Assembly (NCBI GenBank): GCA_002682825.1
Contig: NOKP01000002.1
Coordinates: forward strand, 4,508,309 to 4,572,308
Origin: Neonectria sp. B-13
Lineage: Eukaryota; Ascomycota; Sordariomycetes; Hypocreales; Nectriaceae
Reading direction: 5' to 3'
Length of the DNA: 64,000 nucleotides
Part shown: piece by piece, positions 10,328 to 22,300 of the stretch
Numbering within the stretch: position 1 is the stretch's first letter
How the letters are laid out: the number at the start of each line of letters is the position of its first letter
Translations under genes and position numbers: made by a program
The notes under the pieces: generated by a model
The model's input: the letters and a program-made list of their open reading frames with translations, nothing else
The model's database searches: none
Told to the model about the DNA's origin: nothing

Positions 10328-11391
10328 TTAGATATAATAGTCCTTAGTAGTATATACCTAGAGAAGGGGCTAAAGGTTAAATAGTATAAAAGAAAATAGA
10401 AAAAATAATAGTATAATAGGCTTAATACTTAAGCCTAAGGCAATAATGACTTAAGGAAATAAAAGTTTCTACTGTAAAGTTAAGGTATAAGTTTTACTGC
10501 TCTAATTAGCTAGAAAAGCTAGATCTTAGAAAAGCTAGATCTTAGAAAAGCTAGATCTTAGAAAAGCTAGATCTTAGAAAAGCTAGACCTTAGAAAAGCT
10601 AGATCTTAGAAAAGGCTAAAACCCCTTAGGATAAAAGCCCAGCCTTTATGCTTTTTAAGTTACCCTTTTACATTCCATTCAACCTTCTATATAATACAAA
10701 AACTATATAACCAATCATATAAGATAACTGCTTCCTTCTAAATTGTACTATAGCCTAACAAGCCCTTGCCAAGCTATACCTATAGGCTCTTATATAACCT
10801 ATATAGCCTATTTTAAGCAGATCTAAGCCTTATTTCTAAGCTATAAATTATAATTTAAAAGTCTAACCTATAAGATATAAAAGAGATTAAAACTAATTAA
10901 TATCTTAAGGCTAAGGAATTAGTTTAGTTAATAGTCTTTAATTATTATATCTTATTATAAGATAGAATCTAGCCTAATAGAGTAATAGCTTAGTGGATTA
11001 TAATAGAATAGATCTTTCTAAAGGGGCTAGCTTTAAAGCTAAAAAGAAATAGTAATACTACTAATATAAAGAAAAGGTTCATTAATAGTCTAAAGTATAA
11101 TAACTATATCTTATAAGTTATATAGCTAATAAGCAATACTATAACAATCAACCTACAACTGAAGGAGTAATACATTAGAAAGTAAGAGAATCCTATGGTT
11201 ATCTTTAATATTAGCTATAAAGCTGTATAGAGGGATTTGGCAGAGGGAGTTCTATAGAGGGGGCAAAAGTTAATAATTAGGTTCAAAATCCAAAGATCTA
11301 TCCCCCCATTAAGCTCAAGCAAAGGAAACACATAATTTAGCATAATCACAGATAAGCAGAAACAGTAGTCCAAACAGTAGTTTCAATAGTA
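10328..11391 (+). mobile_element. Element A nested inside another element A
   Basis: This 1064-bp forward copy is inserted into the reverse copy around it. The flanks are ATAAAAGGTTAAAT (10,314-10,327) and ATAAAGGGTTAAAT (11,392-11,405), a 14-bp duplication with one A/G change. Comparison with unbroken copies at the same internal point confirms the host sequence continues across. It has six clean 16-bp units at 10,513-10,608 and a GC-richer right part, so it is younger than its host. Confidence 0.85.
10513..10608 (+). repeat. 16-bp tandem array (6 units) in the nested element
   Basis: The units of GAAAAGCTAGATCTTA are nearly identical, with one GACCTTA variant. The array is followed by GAAAAGGC as in the copy at 2050. 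Confidence 0.9.
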
Positions 11392-11999
11392 ATAAAGGGT
11401 TAAATAGAATATAAAAAGCCTAAAAAGTATAAAAATTAGCTAGGCTTTTATCCTAAGGGGTTTTAGCCTTTTTTAAGATTTAGCTTTTCTAAGATCTAGC
11501 TTTTCTAGCTAATTAAGATAATAAAACTTATACTTTAACTTTATAATAGAAACTTTTATTTCCTTAAGTTATTATTACTTTAGGCTTAAGTATTAAGCTT
11601 ATTATACTATTATTTTTTCTATTTTCTTTTATACTATTTAACCTTTAGTTCTTTCTCTAGGTATATACTATTAAGGACTATTATATTTAAAAGAATATAA
11701 TTACTAATAATTATTTTTATAGACTTTAAATAGTTATTAACTAAAGAATAAATTAATATATAATATATAGAATTTCTTATTTCTTAATAATATTACTATA
11801 ATAGTTATATAATAATAACTTAAAAGTAGTTTAAGGTTTAATTCTCTATTTATCTATTAATTATTATACATATTAGCTTTATAATATAAATAGAAAGTAT
11901 TAAGATAAAAGAAAGATAGGCTTTAAGCTAATTAGAATACTCTTCTAAGGTATATATTAATCTTTTCTAAAGAAAAGATCTCTTCTAAAGATAAATCTT

Positions 12000-12247
12000 C
12001 TAGATTATAATCTTCTAGATTAAATTGTATTTATTCTTATAAGTATAAAAAGTATTATTCTCCTCTTTCTAATTTCCCTTTTATCTTCCTTTTTATCTTC
12101 TTTATTAAAAAGAGCCTAGAAGATATCTAGGAAATCTATAGGAAGTCCCCTAGAGATAAGGTCCTCTAACTCTATAGGATTTCCTAGTAAACATTCAGCT
12201 AGAAAGTCCTAAAGACTTCTAGCTAAGTATTCTAGGGCTATTCTATA
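12000..12247 (-). pseudogene. RIP-broken coding remnant of a mobile element
   Basis: Read on the reverse strand from about 12,247, one frame gives a protein-like stretch with leucine-rich and charged segments. It is interrupted only by a few TAG/TAA codons at positions that could formerly have been CAG, CAA or TGG. This is what C-to-T mutation does to a gene. The segment includes an acidic-basic Lys/Glu/Asp/Arg patch. The family is not recognised. Confidence 0.3.
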
Positions 12248-13079
12248 ATAAAATAGTAATACTTAGGCTCTATATATATTATCTACAATAATTTATTAAG
12301 GATAATAAAAGGAAATCTTTAAAAAAATTATTTGAAGAATTAAAAAAATTTTTTTTTTAAATAAATACTTAAGCTAAGTAAGTAAAAGAATAAAGATAGT
12401 AATATAAAGACTAATATAATAAATTATATAAATTATTTATTTTCTTTTATAGTTTATAAAGAAAAGTTTATATAAATACTTTAGTTTTATATAGATTAAA
12501 TAGTATTTAAAGATTAAGAATAAATATTAATTCTCTATAAAGAAAGCTAATAATATAAAGATTATAATTCTAAGTACTTAAGGATAAGTAGAAGTCCTAA
12601 GGGAAAATATATATTAAAGCTAATAGATATTAAGGTCTAAATAAGATATAGATATTATAATACTTTTATTAACTAATAATTTCTTTTAATAATTAGTCTA
12701 AATTAGCTAGGATTAAAAGAAAGATAAAGATTAATAAAGTCTATTAAGAAAGTAAATAAGAATATTAATATAAATAATAAATTTAAGAGCTATAATTATC
12801 TAGTTTTTAGCTAGATTTAAATAATTCTATTGATCTTAAGACTCTTATTATAGTAGTCTTAATAGTATTATAATTATAGTTAATTTAACTAACTTTTTCC
12901 CTGCCTACTAGGAAGCTAAGAGGATAAATTATATCTTTTCCTTTACTATAACTATAGTAAAGCTAGTTAAGTGTCTAGAGCTTTATTAGCCATTATAGAG
13001 TTACTCCTGCTAAACACATTACTAAAGACTATTATATCTAAATAATAATTCTTATATATTAAGTTTTTTTATAAAGGAA

Positions 13080-13331
13080 TTAATTAATTTATAAGTAAAG
13101 GAATAATAAATTAAAAAGTAAGAAAATCCTATTATAATTATTTTTTAATATTAGTTATAAAGTATAAAGAGATTTAATAAAAAGAGTTAAAAGCTAAAAA
13201 GAATAAAAGTTAATAATTAGATTTAAAATTAAAAGATCTATCCCTTTATTAAGCTTAATTAAAAGAAATATATAATTTAATAGAATTATAAATAACTAGA
13301 AATAATAGTTTAAATAATAGCTTTAATAGTA
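13080..13331 (+). mobile_element. Element A, right-end fragment
   Basis: The fragment matches the last about 250 bases of intact forward copies (the stretch reading AAAGATCTATCCC, then the terminal TTTAATAGTA). It is strongly TA-mutated. A short piece of the opposite element end lies at about 13,014-13,036. The left part is absent. Confidence 0.6.
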
Positions 13332-13488
13332 AAAGTTTTACTTATATTAAACTTAAATATTAATATAAGAAAAAAAGCAAATAGAGAATCTCTTTTATAA
13401 TATAATTAGTAAGTATTAACTAAAAGCCTTTTTTACAATAAGTATTATATTATAAACAAGACTGAATAAAAGGTTGTAATATATTACA

Positions 13489-15060
13489 TTAGTATGCTAT
13501 ACTGTACATTTCCCTCCGGATCTGCCAAAGTGAGGCAGGATTGATGACTTGGCAGGGCAGTTCTAGATGATAGATTGCATCTCCGTGACATTTTATAACC
13601 CCTTCAATACGCTCCTGCTTAAGTTGAAGTTCAGAAAACCCCCGCTTCGAGGCAGCGAGTTGCCATGACCTGACCACAAGAGGACTCAACCTTAAGTTCC
13701 ACGTTCCGCGCCAAGTGACCGAGGCACTGTCTCCGTCTATGCGATATATGAACGCACAGGCATTTGCCTTTCCACCATTCCAAAGCACAAATGTGTGTAT
13801 CTTGGGCATCTTCTGTACAAGGACCCTGGCTCGGCATAACAAAGCCTCAATCTGCTCGCACTTTTTCCAATCGTCCTGCAGGAGCTGCGATGTGAGCGCC
13901 AGAGATTGCAGATGTGACCAGCTCCACGTCGACTGACAGTGTCGAAAGAGTTCTTCGGCATTGACCATGAAGGAGATGGCAAGCTGTTGTAAGTCAAGAC
14001 TTTTAGATGCGAGAACCGCACCAAGCCCTTCGCTAGGATCAACCAAATTGAACCAGGGTATGTTGGCTGGCCTCTTTGGAAATCGATCATAGAACTTATA
14101 GGAGTCCTCAAATACTATTAATCTGTTGAGAGTATCCGGAAGATTATTTCGCATTGAAAAAGAAAGACCTATCTCTAAGCATCAGCGGTGGATGATCAGA
14201 ATGTATTCAACATGGTGAGAAAATGAAATTCGGAATCCCTGCTGCGGGCATGGGTGCGTACCTCGATCATGAAATTCTCTGTTCGCATCTTCATATGGCG
14301 CCCACGGCTCATAGGATATATGTTCCAGACGATCAAATCTGCTGAGTAACAGGCCCAATCCTGCTGGAGAAATACAGCGCCGGAGTTGTCGACGGATGAT
14401 GAGGCAGGTGACTGCTTTAACTCGAGGCAAGATTTCGTGGAACACTAACCGGATAGGTCGGAAGAGTCGTAGCATAGCTGATCTTGGAGGAGCTTCAACT
14501 TGTGAACCATGCATCCAGCCATGTTCCAGGTCATGATACAGAGTTCCAGTCCTCCACGCATCCGGTTTTGCGTTCTCATCATGCTCAACATCATCGGAGG
14601 ACAAGTATAAGTTCTTGAACCAATGTTCGCAGTCGCTAGGAGAGTATACATTGATCTCCAATGCCAAGTTATTCGCTGGTCCCCAAGTACTGAGAATAGA
14701 AAAAAGGTTCCATATCCCATCACTGACGATAGAGCTGATTCTGACTGATGGTGTACGTCGTTTTGAGCAACACGTGGACGTGTATCGTGGTAATTCAACA
14801 TTGAGACAGATGTGGTGAATAATCCCTCTCTTTTGTGGCGAAGCGATAGATTCGAAATCGTCAAGACAAGATACTCGCAGCTTTATCTTGAAGAAATTGA
14901 CCTTCTCTAAAACGTGCTGCCATTCCTTGCATACAGACGCAAGAGAAGCCCAGCCAGGACATCTCTGGTATGCGATTGTTGCCAAGATCATAAGGCGAAT
15001 CTCTGCGGGGAAAGATGTCCATACCAAGGCTTCTGACCTCGTTTGGCTGCGGGTTTTCAT
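13489..15060 (-). CDS. F-box-like domain protein (two exons)
   Basis: The product is a putative substrate-recruiting F-box protein of a lineage-expanded fungal family; its targets are unknown. Exon 1 runs 15,060-14,262 and exon 2 14,174-13,489, with an 87-nt intron (donor GTACGC, acceptor CTTAG). Phase 1 splicing joins REFHDR to EIGLSFSMRNNLPD, which restores the usual continuity of this family. The protein is about 494 aa from the chosen Met; another in-frame Met at 15,099 would add 13 residues. The N-terminus shows the F-box-like pattern (SFPAEIRLMILATIAY, then ASVCKEWQHVL). The rest has the spaced Trp, Leu and His pattern common in such proteins, including LNRLIVFEDS after the splice. It is the first gene after the AT-rich block, with a broken paralogue directly upstream. 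The stop lies only about 10 bases inside the gene-type sequence. Confidence 0.75.
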
Positions 15061-15588
15061 TCTGGGGCATTTAGAAGAGAAACGGAAGGGAACAGACACA
15101 AAGGCTGATATCAGAAGGTGCGGAGGATTGTTTCAAAATACCTTAGCAATCAAGGAAGATTGTACATCTCCGAAGAGTGCTCTTGTCTGCCGGATCCAAG
15201 GTTATGATGACAACGTTCATGGGCTGTTGGAGGTTCGGATTTTAAATTGTACACATGTCTCATGGATGGAATTGTGGTTTTCTTTCAATGTGCGTTGGAA
15301 CAGGTGAGGAAGTCGGTCAGGGTCTCAGATGGCGCAAGGCCGTTCTTTTATGTTCGTGCGAGCTCGTGGCATAAAAAATTGGATGCCGACCCAGTCATCT
15401 CGTTGGACCTTGATAACTTTTCTCATGCATTCTTTTCTATGTTGCGGCCAACCTTGTTTCGACCTTGCTGTCTAGAATGAAGTTTTATAGGAACTTTAAG
15501 TGGCCGAGCCTGTCAATGTTTACTGTGGCTTCAATTGAACTCTGGCTGTGTTTTTGAGATGCTAGTTATCGTATCTACTGCAATGGAA
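15061..15588. other. Spacer between the F-box gene and its broken paralogue
   Basis: This is the upstream region of the minus-strand F-box gene. No supported gene or RNA was seen. The sequence beyond 15,480 may include decayed 3' parts of the paralogue, but no convincing similarity was visible. Confidence 0.5.
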
Positions 15589-16123
15589 TCAGCCTTGATG
15601 ACCGAGGTGCAAGGGTGCATTCCCTGGGCACTTGCGCGGAGCCCCTGGCCAAGTAGACGGGCCCGATGTTTGGTGCGACGCGCAGGCGCCAAATTCGAGT
15701 GTCAGACCTTCACTATCTTCTCTTGCCTTGGCCTCCCAGTTCGAAAGAACCTGCAGGAGGTCTAGAACCGCGCAGGTGAAGTTCCGGTCGTTGTCAGTAT
15801 CGACAGGGGCCGAACTTGGTCTCGCACCACCTTGGCCGAGATCCCTATGGTGGTCTTCAACAGTCAAGTGTAACAAAACATGCTTGACGAGTTCTCTTCT
15901 TCTAGGAACGGTGATATGATCGAATATGGGGATATCAGACAGCTTCAACGTGAAGTGACGGAAGGCCTTTTGTTCAAAAAAGGATTGCCATGACCTGAAA
16001 ACAGAGGCATATGGGGCCTGCGCAGTGGCAGGTCGGTCCATCCTCACCGCGGTGCCCGTCTGCTACCTGTTCCAAGACCAAACTTTGAACCTCAGCACTC
16101 AAAGAAGTCCACCTTGCCATCAT
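15589..16123 (-). pseudogene. Truncated, frame-broken F-box paralogue
   Basis: A start at 16,123 gives an F-box-like beginning (WTSLSAEVQSLVLEQVA). The continuation (APYASVFRSWQSFFE, then LVKHVLLHLTVEDHH) is in another frame opening at about 16,047. No intron of plausible length restores the frame: the only GTGAG...CAG pair is 30 nt and gives the wrong phase. The order F-box, Trp-rich segment, then a LxLEFGA-like stretch matches the intact neighbour at 13,489. The frame ends at 15,589, far short of that protein. It is best read as a degenerating duplicate, though a sequencing error at the break is possible. Confidence 0.55.
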
Positions 16124-16394
16124 GTGTTGCTTAGGACGGCGAGGATGAGAGTTGGAACTTGGGCTAAGTGAAGCGGAGGGTGGAGTTTGGAGGATGTCGA
16201 TGAGGCAGAATCCATAATGGTCATGAAAACTCCAACTCCCAGTATAGTTTTTAAGTTTCCAGGCACTAAAAACTTTCAGAGTGACCTACTCTGTATATAT
16301 ACCAGTCGTTTAACATTTAATTTTAGTATTTAAAGGTTAAGATAAATAGGCTAATGTATATAAAACATAAAATCAGATCTGAGGAAAAAGCCCA

Positions 16395-19300
16395 TTAAAT
16401 AATAATTAGCTAGAGAATGGTCAGTATGTTTAATAAATACCGGAGCATTATCAACTCACCTCAATAAGCTTTTCTGTCAGCTCTAGGCAGTCACGGTTAA
16501 TGTCTTCCATTGAACCTAGCGAGCAAGACCGCCAAAGTCCTCCAAAACCCATGTCATCCAAGGTTTCTGTCAACAAAGCCGTCGAGCCCACAGTCCGAGA
16601 GAACTGGGGATTCGAAGACAAGGTACGCAGAAGGGTATGTGCAGCTCCTAGAGTGGTCGAGTTCTGGCCGTGCAACAGGATGTCGTCTAATAGGGATCTT
16701 ATAGCACCGCACCTATTGACGTTGTCAGCTTTACGGTCTTGAATGAGTGTAGCGGGCCATGACTTACAAGTGAACTACGACCGCAGGTCGCTTTATCGCC
16801 AGTTCGTTTAGCCACTGCAAGCTGCGTGTCTGTACCGTGTCCTCCAAGTACTGGAAGTCCACAAGCTCGATGGCGGTCATCAGTAGCAAATTTTTGTCCT
16901 GGATTGCCCCGATATCTGGCAACTCTCGGGATCCGAGCCCAATGTCAGCCTCGCCTGGGTTGATACCAGCGGACCAGAGGCTATCCTTGAGCTCCTCGTG
17001 GCCCACGGCTCGTGCAAGTAGAAGAGCCAGGTAGGCTGAGCCCTGTGGGACATCCCTCATGTTCGTTGCAGAGTCAGAGCTCCACGTCGTCATCTCTAGG
17101 AATGACGACAAAACTCGCATGGCAGTTTGTCTTGTTACAGTGTCCGTAAGACCACGCGCGAGACACGCGCAAACGGCAAACTCGAAATTGTCGTGAGTGA
17201 AGTGAATACCATATACGTCCTCCAACGGCAATGCCGCTTCGTCGAGTGGTACTCGACCTTGGAGGAGCAAAGGTACCATTTTCGTACCCCTAAAGTCCTC
17301 TCCGGTGCTGATGTTGCCCATCACGGCTTCGAGGAATAGGGCAGCGCAGTTGAAGAGGTTTGCTGGTACAAGTCTGACTAGTGACATGGCGAGCCAGAAC
17401 AGTTGTAAGCCGTATCTCGAGGCGGACGGCAGCTTGGCCATCATTTTGGAAAGCGACGTTACAATCGAAACAAGCATTTCACTGTTGTGGTCCTCGCCAA
17501 AACGGCCCACGCTGTTCCGCAAGGCGACGAGCACCTGGTAGAGCAGGTCATCGTCCACTTCTTCCCGGGCAAGGCAGCCCATGACCGCGAATGCCCGTGG
17601 TTGAATAGCAGGGTTGTTCTGAAACGCCGTGCTCGCCACAAGGCTCATCCATCGAGATCGCCAAGCATTGGACAGATCAACAGTTGGAGCTGCCACTGAG
17701 CAAATCTCGAATAAAGCAGCCGCCAAGTTCTCAGTGGCCGACAATGCTGGGCCAGCTTCTTGCGAAGTAGAAACCGATGCACCGTCGCGGACAAAGGCTG
17801 GCGGCGCGGAAAAGATGTCGCTTCGTGGGTCGCATAAGAAGTCTAGGCTTGCGCGGAGTTTGCTCGATTTCGCGTCGTCTAAGTCAAACGAAGTGCAGAT
17901 GGCATGCACGGAGTTAACTAGCAACCGATAAACGAGCAACCGCACATCCTGGCTACCGGTATTGGCCAACATCGTGACAATGTGGAAGATTTCGGGGAGG
18001 AAAAGTTGAGCCTGCACTCCGTGATCGAACGACAATGACAGACAAAACTGCAGCAGAATGCAAATCTCTGCCCAGACTGCATTGTCTGGCAAGTACTTGG
18101 TCGGCCTTAGGGATGAGCGGTTTAGGGCCTTGCGGAGCCTTGAGAGAATCTTCCCTCGCAGTGTCACAGTTCCAATACCAACCACAATCGATGAGAGGAC
18201 CTCGAAGGGCTCCTCATGGGCGCCATAACTCATGGCTGTCTTCAGAAGCTCGTCCAGGAAGATCTCGAGCAGAATTTCGTCCTCAACAATCTTCGGCCAC
18301 ACGGACTGCTCAAGCGCGTAGATGAGAGCATGATCTTGAACCGTAACATCGATGAGTTTTCGGAATAGAACAGCTACCTTCTCTCTTCCCTTCTCGCCGT
18401 CCGTTTCATTTGCCAGAATATTTGTCCGCAAACCAGGGAGCCAGGGCGCCATGTATGCCAGACTCAGTGGCTTTGACTCGTCAGGAAAGCTTTCCCAACC
18501 GACAAAAAATTCGGTCAGGAAGTCGGATGTTAGTTGGGGTTCTGCGAGAGCCAGCTCCTTACTAATGTTGACAATGAATCGTATCGGGTCCATAGGAACG
18601 GACACATCTAGCGAACTTGTGAGTTTTCAAGTATGATGCTAGAATATGGGTGCACCTACCTTTAGTGCATACAAGCCTCGAGGCAGAGCTGAACTTGAAG
18701 GCCTTGCAAAGAGCCCCAAGCAAATTGTACGAGGAAAGTCTCAAAATATGATCAGGGCTCGACAGATTTGCCAATGCCAGGTTGAGTAGCGTGCCGGGCA
18801 CGTCCTGGGGCCGAATGAGCCGTTCAATAGACTTTTGGGTTCTGTTGTCCTTCCCATGTTTCGCCTTGGCTCCCCTGATAGTTTGGAGGACATCCGTCTT
18901 CTTGGGGCTGGTGAAGTACATCACAATCTTTCCGTTGTCTGCTCGGAGGCCGAATGCCGAATCATCCTCGGTTTGAATTGATGTTGGTGCTTCATCGACT
19001 TCACCGAGGCGGAAGATGTCGTTGACAGTTGTCCCTAAGCGAAATCCGGCGAATATCTCCTGCTTCTTGGTTGTCGTCACCTGAACGAACTGGCTTCCAA
19101 CCTTGATGATGACTTCGATTTTGCCTTTTGATTTGGAGAGTCGTGTGATTGGCTGAAATACGTATCGTGTGTCTGTGACGACGCTGATTGTTTCCTTCGG
19201 GAGGTGAAGTTGGCTGAGGTGGAAGTGGGCCTGCAAATCTTGAAGGCTTCCTATCAAGTGATACTCCACATTTTTCGGGTTGAAGACACCGTTCTCGTTT

Positions 19301-22300
19301 TTCGTACATACTCGCAGAAGTCGTCGAAAGCATCGTCTAGAATAGGTGTTAGGAGTTACGTTAGGAAAGGTAAAAGGACATTACATACTTGAAAGCACTA
19401 TTCATGTTGTATACATAGATTCTGGTCAAGTTGCAGGAAAGTTCAGAAGGAGTGAGGAGCTCTAATTTCTTGAAGAGGTCGTCCTGAGGTTCGTTTCTCC
19501 CATTGTAGCAAGTGGCATCTATGAGGAGTCCAAATGGCCGATGCCATAGCCTACTCGCAATCTGATGTAGTGTCAGTGTAATATTCAATAAGTTTCGGGG
19601 TTCATATTTTCGTCCGCAAATGGAGCGGAACAATTGGCTGTTAAGATCGGACGTTGGATGGAAGAGCAGGGGAGTGAAACACTGAAAGCGATTTCACTGA
19701 CCTTGAGATAGCAATAGAGGAGCGTATCGTAGTCAATGCTTTCTGACTCAATGTGCCGAAGAATGATGCAGATTATTGATAGGCCATCCTGGAAGGTGTC
19801 AGCTCGAACTAATGTTGCAAAATACTGCTTCTTACCTTGCTTTCTCCCCCGTCGTATACTGCTCGAGCTGTCAAGAAGGACTCAGTACTTCGGAATGCGT
19901 TCCGAAGCATAAAATTCTGGAAGCGGGAATACAGAGGCGGGCTATTGGCCGAAACCTGAGGCCGGTTCCATGAAACGGCAAGTGGAGGGGGGCCTAGGTT
20001 GGCGATGAGGTTCCTCAATGGCTCCAGAACGGGCGAGCGTACCCGGGCAACGTCTCCAGACGACCTCATGTACTCTCTCCTTTCTCGTGAAACTAAGGTT
20101 TGACGTACATGGTCCCAATGGTCGTACAAAAATCGATGAAGGGCCACACAAGATCCGAAATCAAATGACTCTGTGTTTTTTTGAGTGTCTAATTGGTTCG
20201 GGGCCACCTAAGAAGTGTGAGTAACTGCCTTGAAATACTAGATTTAGTACTTACTGAGATCTCTCGGAGGAAGGTCGTGACGTGGTAGATGTTTTGAGTT
20301 AGAAAGTCGTTGAGTGGAAACATGTACGGCTCTTTCGCGCCGAAAAGCACATTGTTGGCGAGGTTTTGAATAACCTTTGCAATGAGAAGAAGGCCACGGC
20401 GCATTTCCTTCGAGGGCGCAGTTGACACAAGACCCTCGACCTCAGGAGCAACAATGGCTGGACAGAAGAAGCGAAGAAATATGAAGGCCCCCACCGCGGT
20501 ATATTTTGCGTCGGGGAACCTAGCCACGACGGCGTTGGAAATCTAAAGAGACCATGAATATTTGCTTCTGATGAGAGAATCTGCGAGGACTTACGATGTT
20601 GCAAATCTTTCGAAATGCCGGAGGCATACTTGACGAGGATGCGCATATGTCATCAATGAATACCTTGGCAACAATTCGCAGCTGCAAAGCATTCTTTTGG
20701 AGTTCGTCTGCCGTACTGATCCTCGCCGGGTCAAGCTCTAGGTCCAAGTCCTTGGAAGTTAACATGAGCCGTTCCAGAACCTTTTGCAGTGTTGCTCGTA
20801 GATATGATGATCCTTTCCACTTGGCATAGACAGAAAGCGTCTTGGTTGCTACGCAGCTGCGGCGCAACAGCTCTGCCTCATTTTCTATATGATATCAGTA
20901 ACGCTAGCAAGGATTGGCGATTGGTTTTGCCAAGAGCACTCACCCGTGTCATCTATTTCCTGCTTGATCAGAGCCTCCAGGAGCTCGAAGATAAGCCCTC
21001 GTTGCTCAAAGACTGTCAGGAGACAGATGGTAAGCTCATCCACATCAGTGCTTGGACAGGCTACGCTCATCGATATAGCGAGTGAGAGATCACTTGTAAG
21101 CAGCTTCATTATTGCGCTGTTAGAAATGTTCGGTCTCCTGATCGAATGTTGGGATACGAACCTCTAGCAATTCCTCGTACTTCTCGCTGACGGCGGAATC
21201 TGTTAGGTTGCTGAATTCGGTGCCCTGGATCAAAATGTTGTACAAGACTTTGACAAATGCAGTGCGGATTTCGACATTGTCATGATAGCCGATGTTCAAG
21301 GAATGCTTCAGTCCGACATCGATATTGGCACTGAGTAAATTGGAGAGGATAGTGATAGCCAAGTCTGAATTGGAAATCATTTCCTCTCGAATGGTTACAC
21401 CCAGCGAAGGGTCTGATCGACTGGAGTCGGAAGGCTCATGGTTAAGGAGCGAAAGAAACCTATTGAAGTATGTGTGAAACATTTGCGACTTCATTTCACT
21501 CATACCAGCGTCGGTATGGCTGTCGGACGGTTGCAATGGCAGCCGGAATGTGAGGTCGGCAAGGGACTTGAGACAGGCCTTGTCTAGGTCTTTCTGGACT
21601 CGGCTCATGTCATCTTGTCTTGTGCCTATTCCATTTTGATCAGGTCGTGGGGAGCGAGGCCGTGCAATCCAACCAAAGATGTACTCGAGCAATTGATTTC
21701 TGATGCGCACGTCGTCTCGTAAATTCAGGTGCTCTTTCCTCTTCGTCACGACCTCGCATAAGTGGCAGACCCGAATCTTCACTCGCAAGGTATTTGGGGT
21801 GTCTGATACTCCGTCGAGAAATTTCGCAAAGTTCAGCGTCAAGGCACCGAGGTGAACTGAAGATGCTGCTCCGAGGTCCGATGGGCTTTCCAGTCGTTCC
21901 ACCAGTGCCTTCAACAAAGACGCAGCTTGCTCAGCAAACACGACTTCGCTATCTTGACCTTTGTCAACGGGAGCTAGAGCGCCAGTGAAAAGAACCTCAA
22001 GCTCAGATTCAAGGGCTTTGAACAAGGGGTGGTAGAGCGCGGGAGACACCTCGCTCGAGAGGACGTCTCGCATTGCTTCACGCACCTTTACGTTAGCGCA
22101 AGCCAAGAGTTGAATGCTCAGCCTTAGATATCGGGTTAGGAGTGGCTCTTCGTAATGCTCAGAAGAAAGTCTGTCAATCCATCTCAATCCGCCGAGAGCT
22201 GGCTCCTCCAGGATGATGGCCTGATCAGCTGTGCAGATACCACCCAGCGATGCAAGAAAGCCGGAATAATTTCTCCATTCCGAGAGAACTTTCTCATCGA

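Larger units (their letters stand above)
9613..11690 (-). mobile_element. Element A, reverse copy split by a nested copy
   Basis: The left part (9613-10,327) and right part (about 11,392-11,690) together make one element A in reverse orientation. It is interrupted by the forward copy at 10,328-11,391. An outer 14-bp repeat, ATATAATTACTAAT, lies at 9599-9612 and 11,695-11,708. Four extra bases before the right repeat suggest a small later change. Only two 16-bp units remain, around 11,470-11,510. It is heavily TA-mutated. Confidence 0.75.
1..13480. repeat. AT-rich, RIP-damaged transposon block
   Basis: The block is overwhelmingly A+T with TA dinucleotides everywhere and few CA/TG pairs, which is the footprint expected of repeat-induced point mutation in ascomycetes. 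No long open frame exists on either strand. It consists of related copies of element A, a miniature LTR element, an inverted-repeat element and unassigned decayed sequence. Copies differ mainly by C/T and G/A transitions. Composition changes abruptly at about 13,480, where ordinary coding sequence begins. Segments not listed separately (roughly 137-552, 1506-2034, 3164-4016, 5807-6143, 8404-9598 and 11,709-13,079) look like older decayed transposon DNA in which I see no intact gene. That RIP is the cause is inferred from composition and transition bias. Confidence 0.9.

Noticed and set aside
2235..10608. Regular 16-bp repeats as possible CRISPR arrays
   Set aside because: The units are directly adjacent with no unique spacers, and the organism is a fungus.
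15589..16047. Independent 152-aa gene
   Set aside because: Its content matches the inner part of an F-box protein whose start is in another frame just upstream; read as a pseudogene instead.
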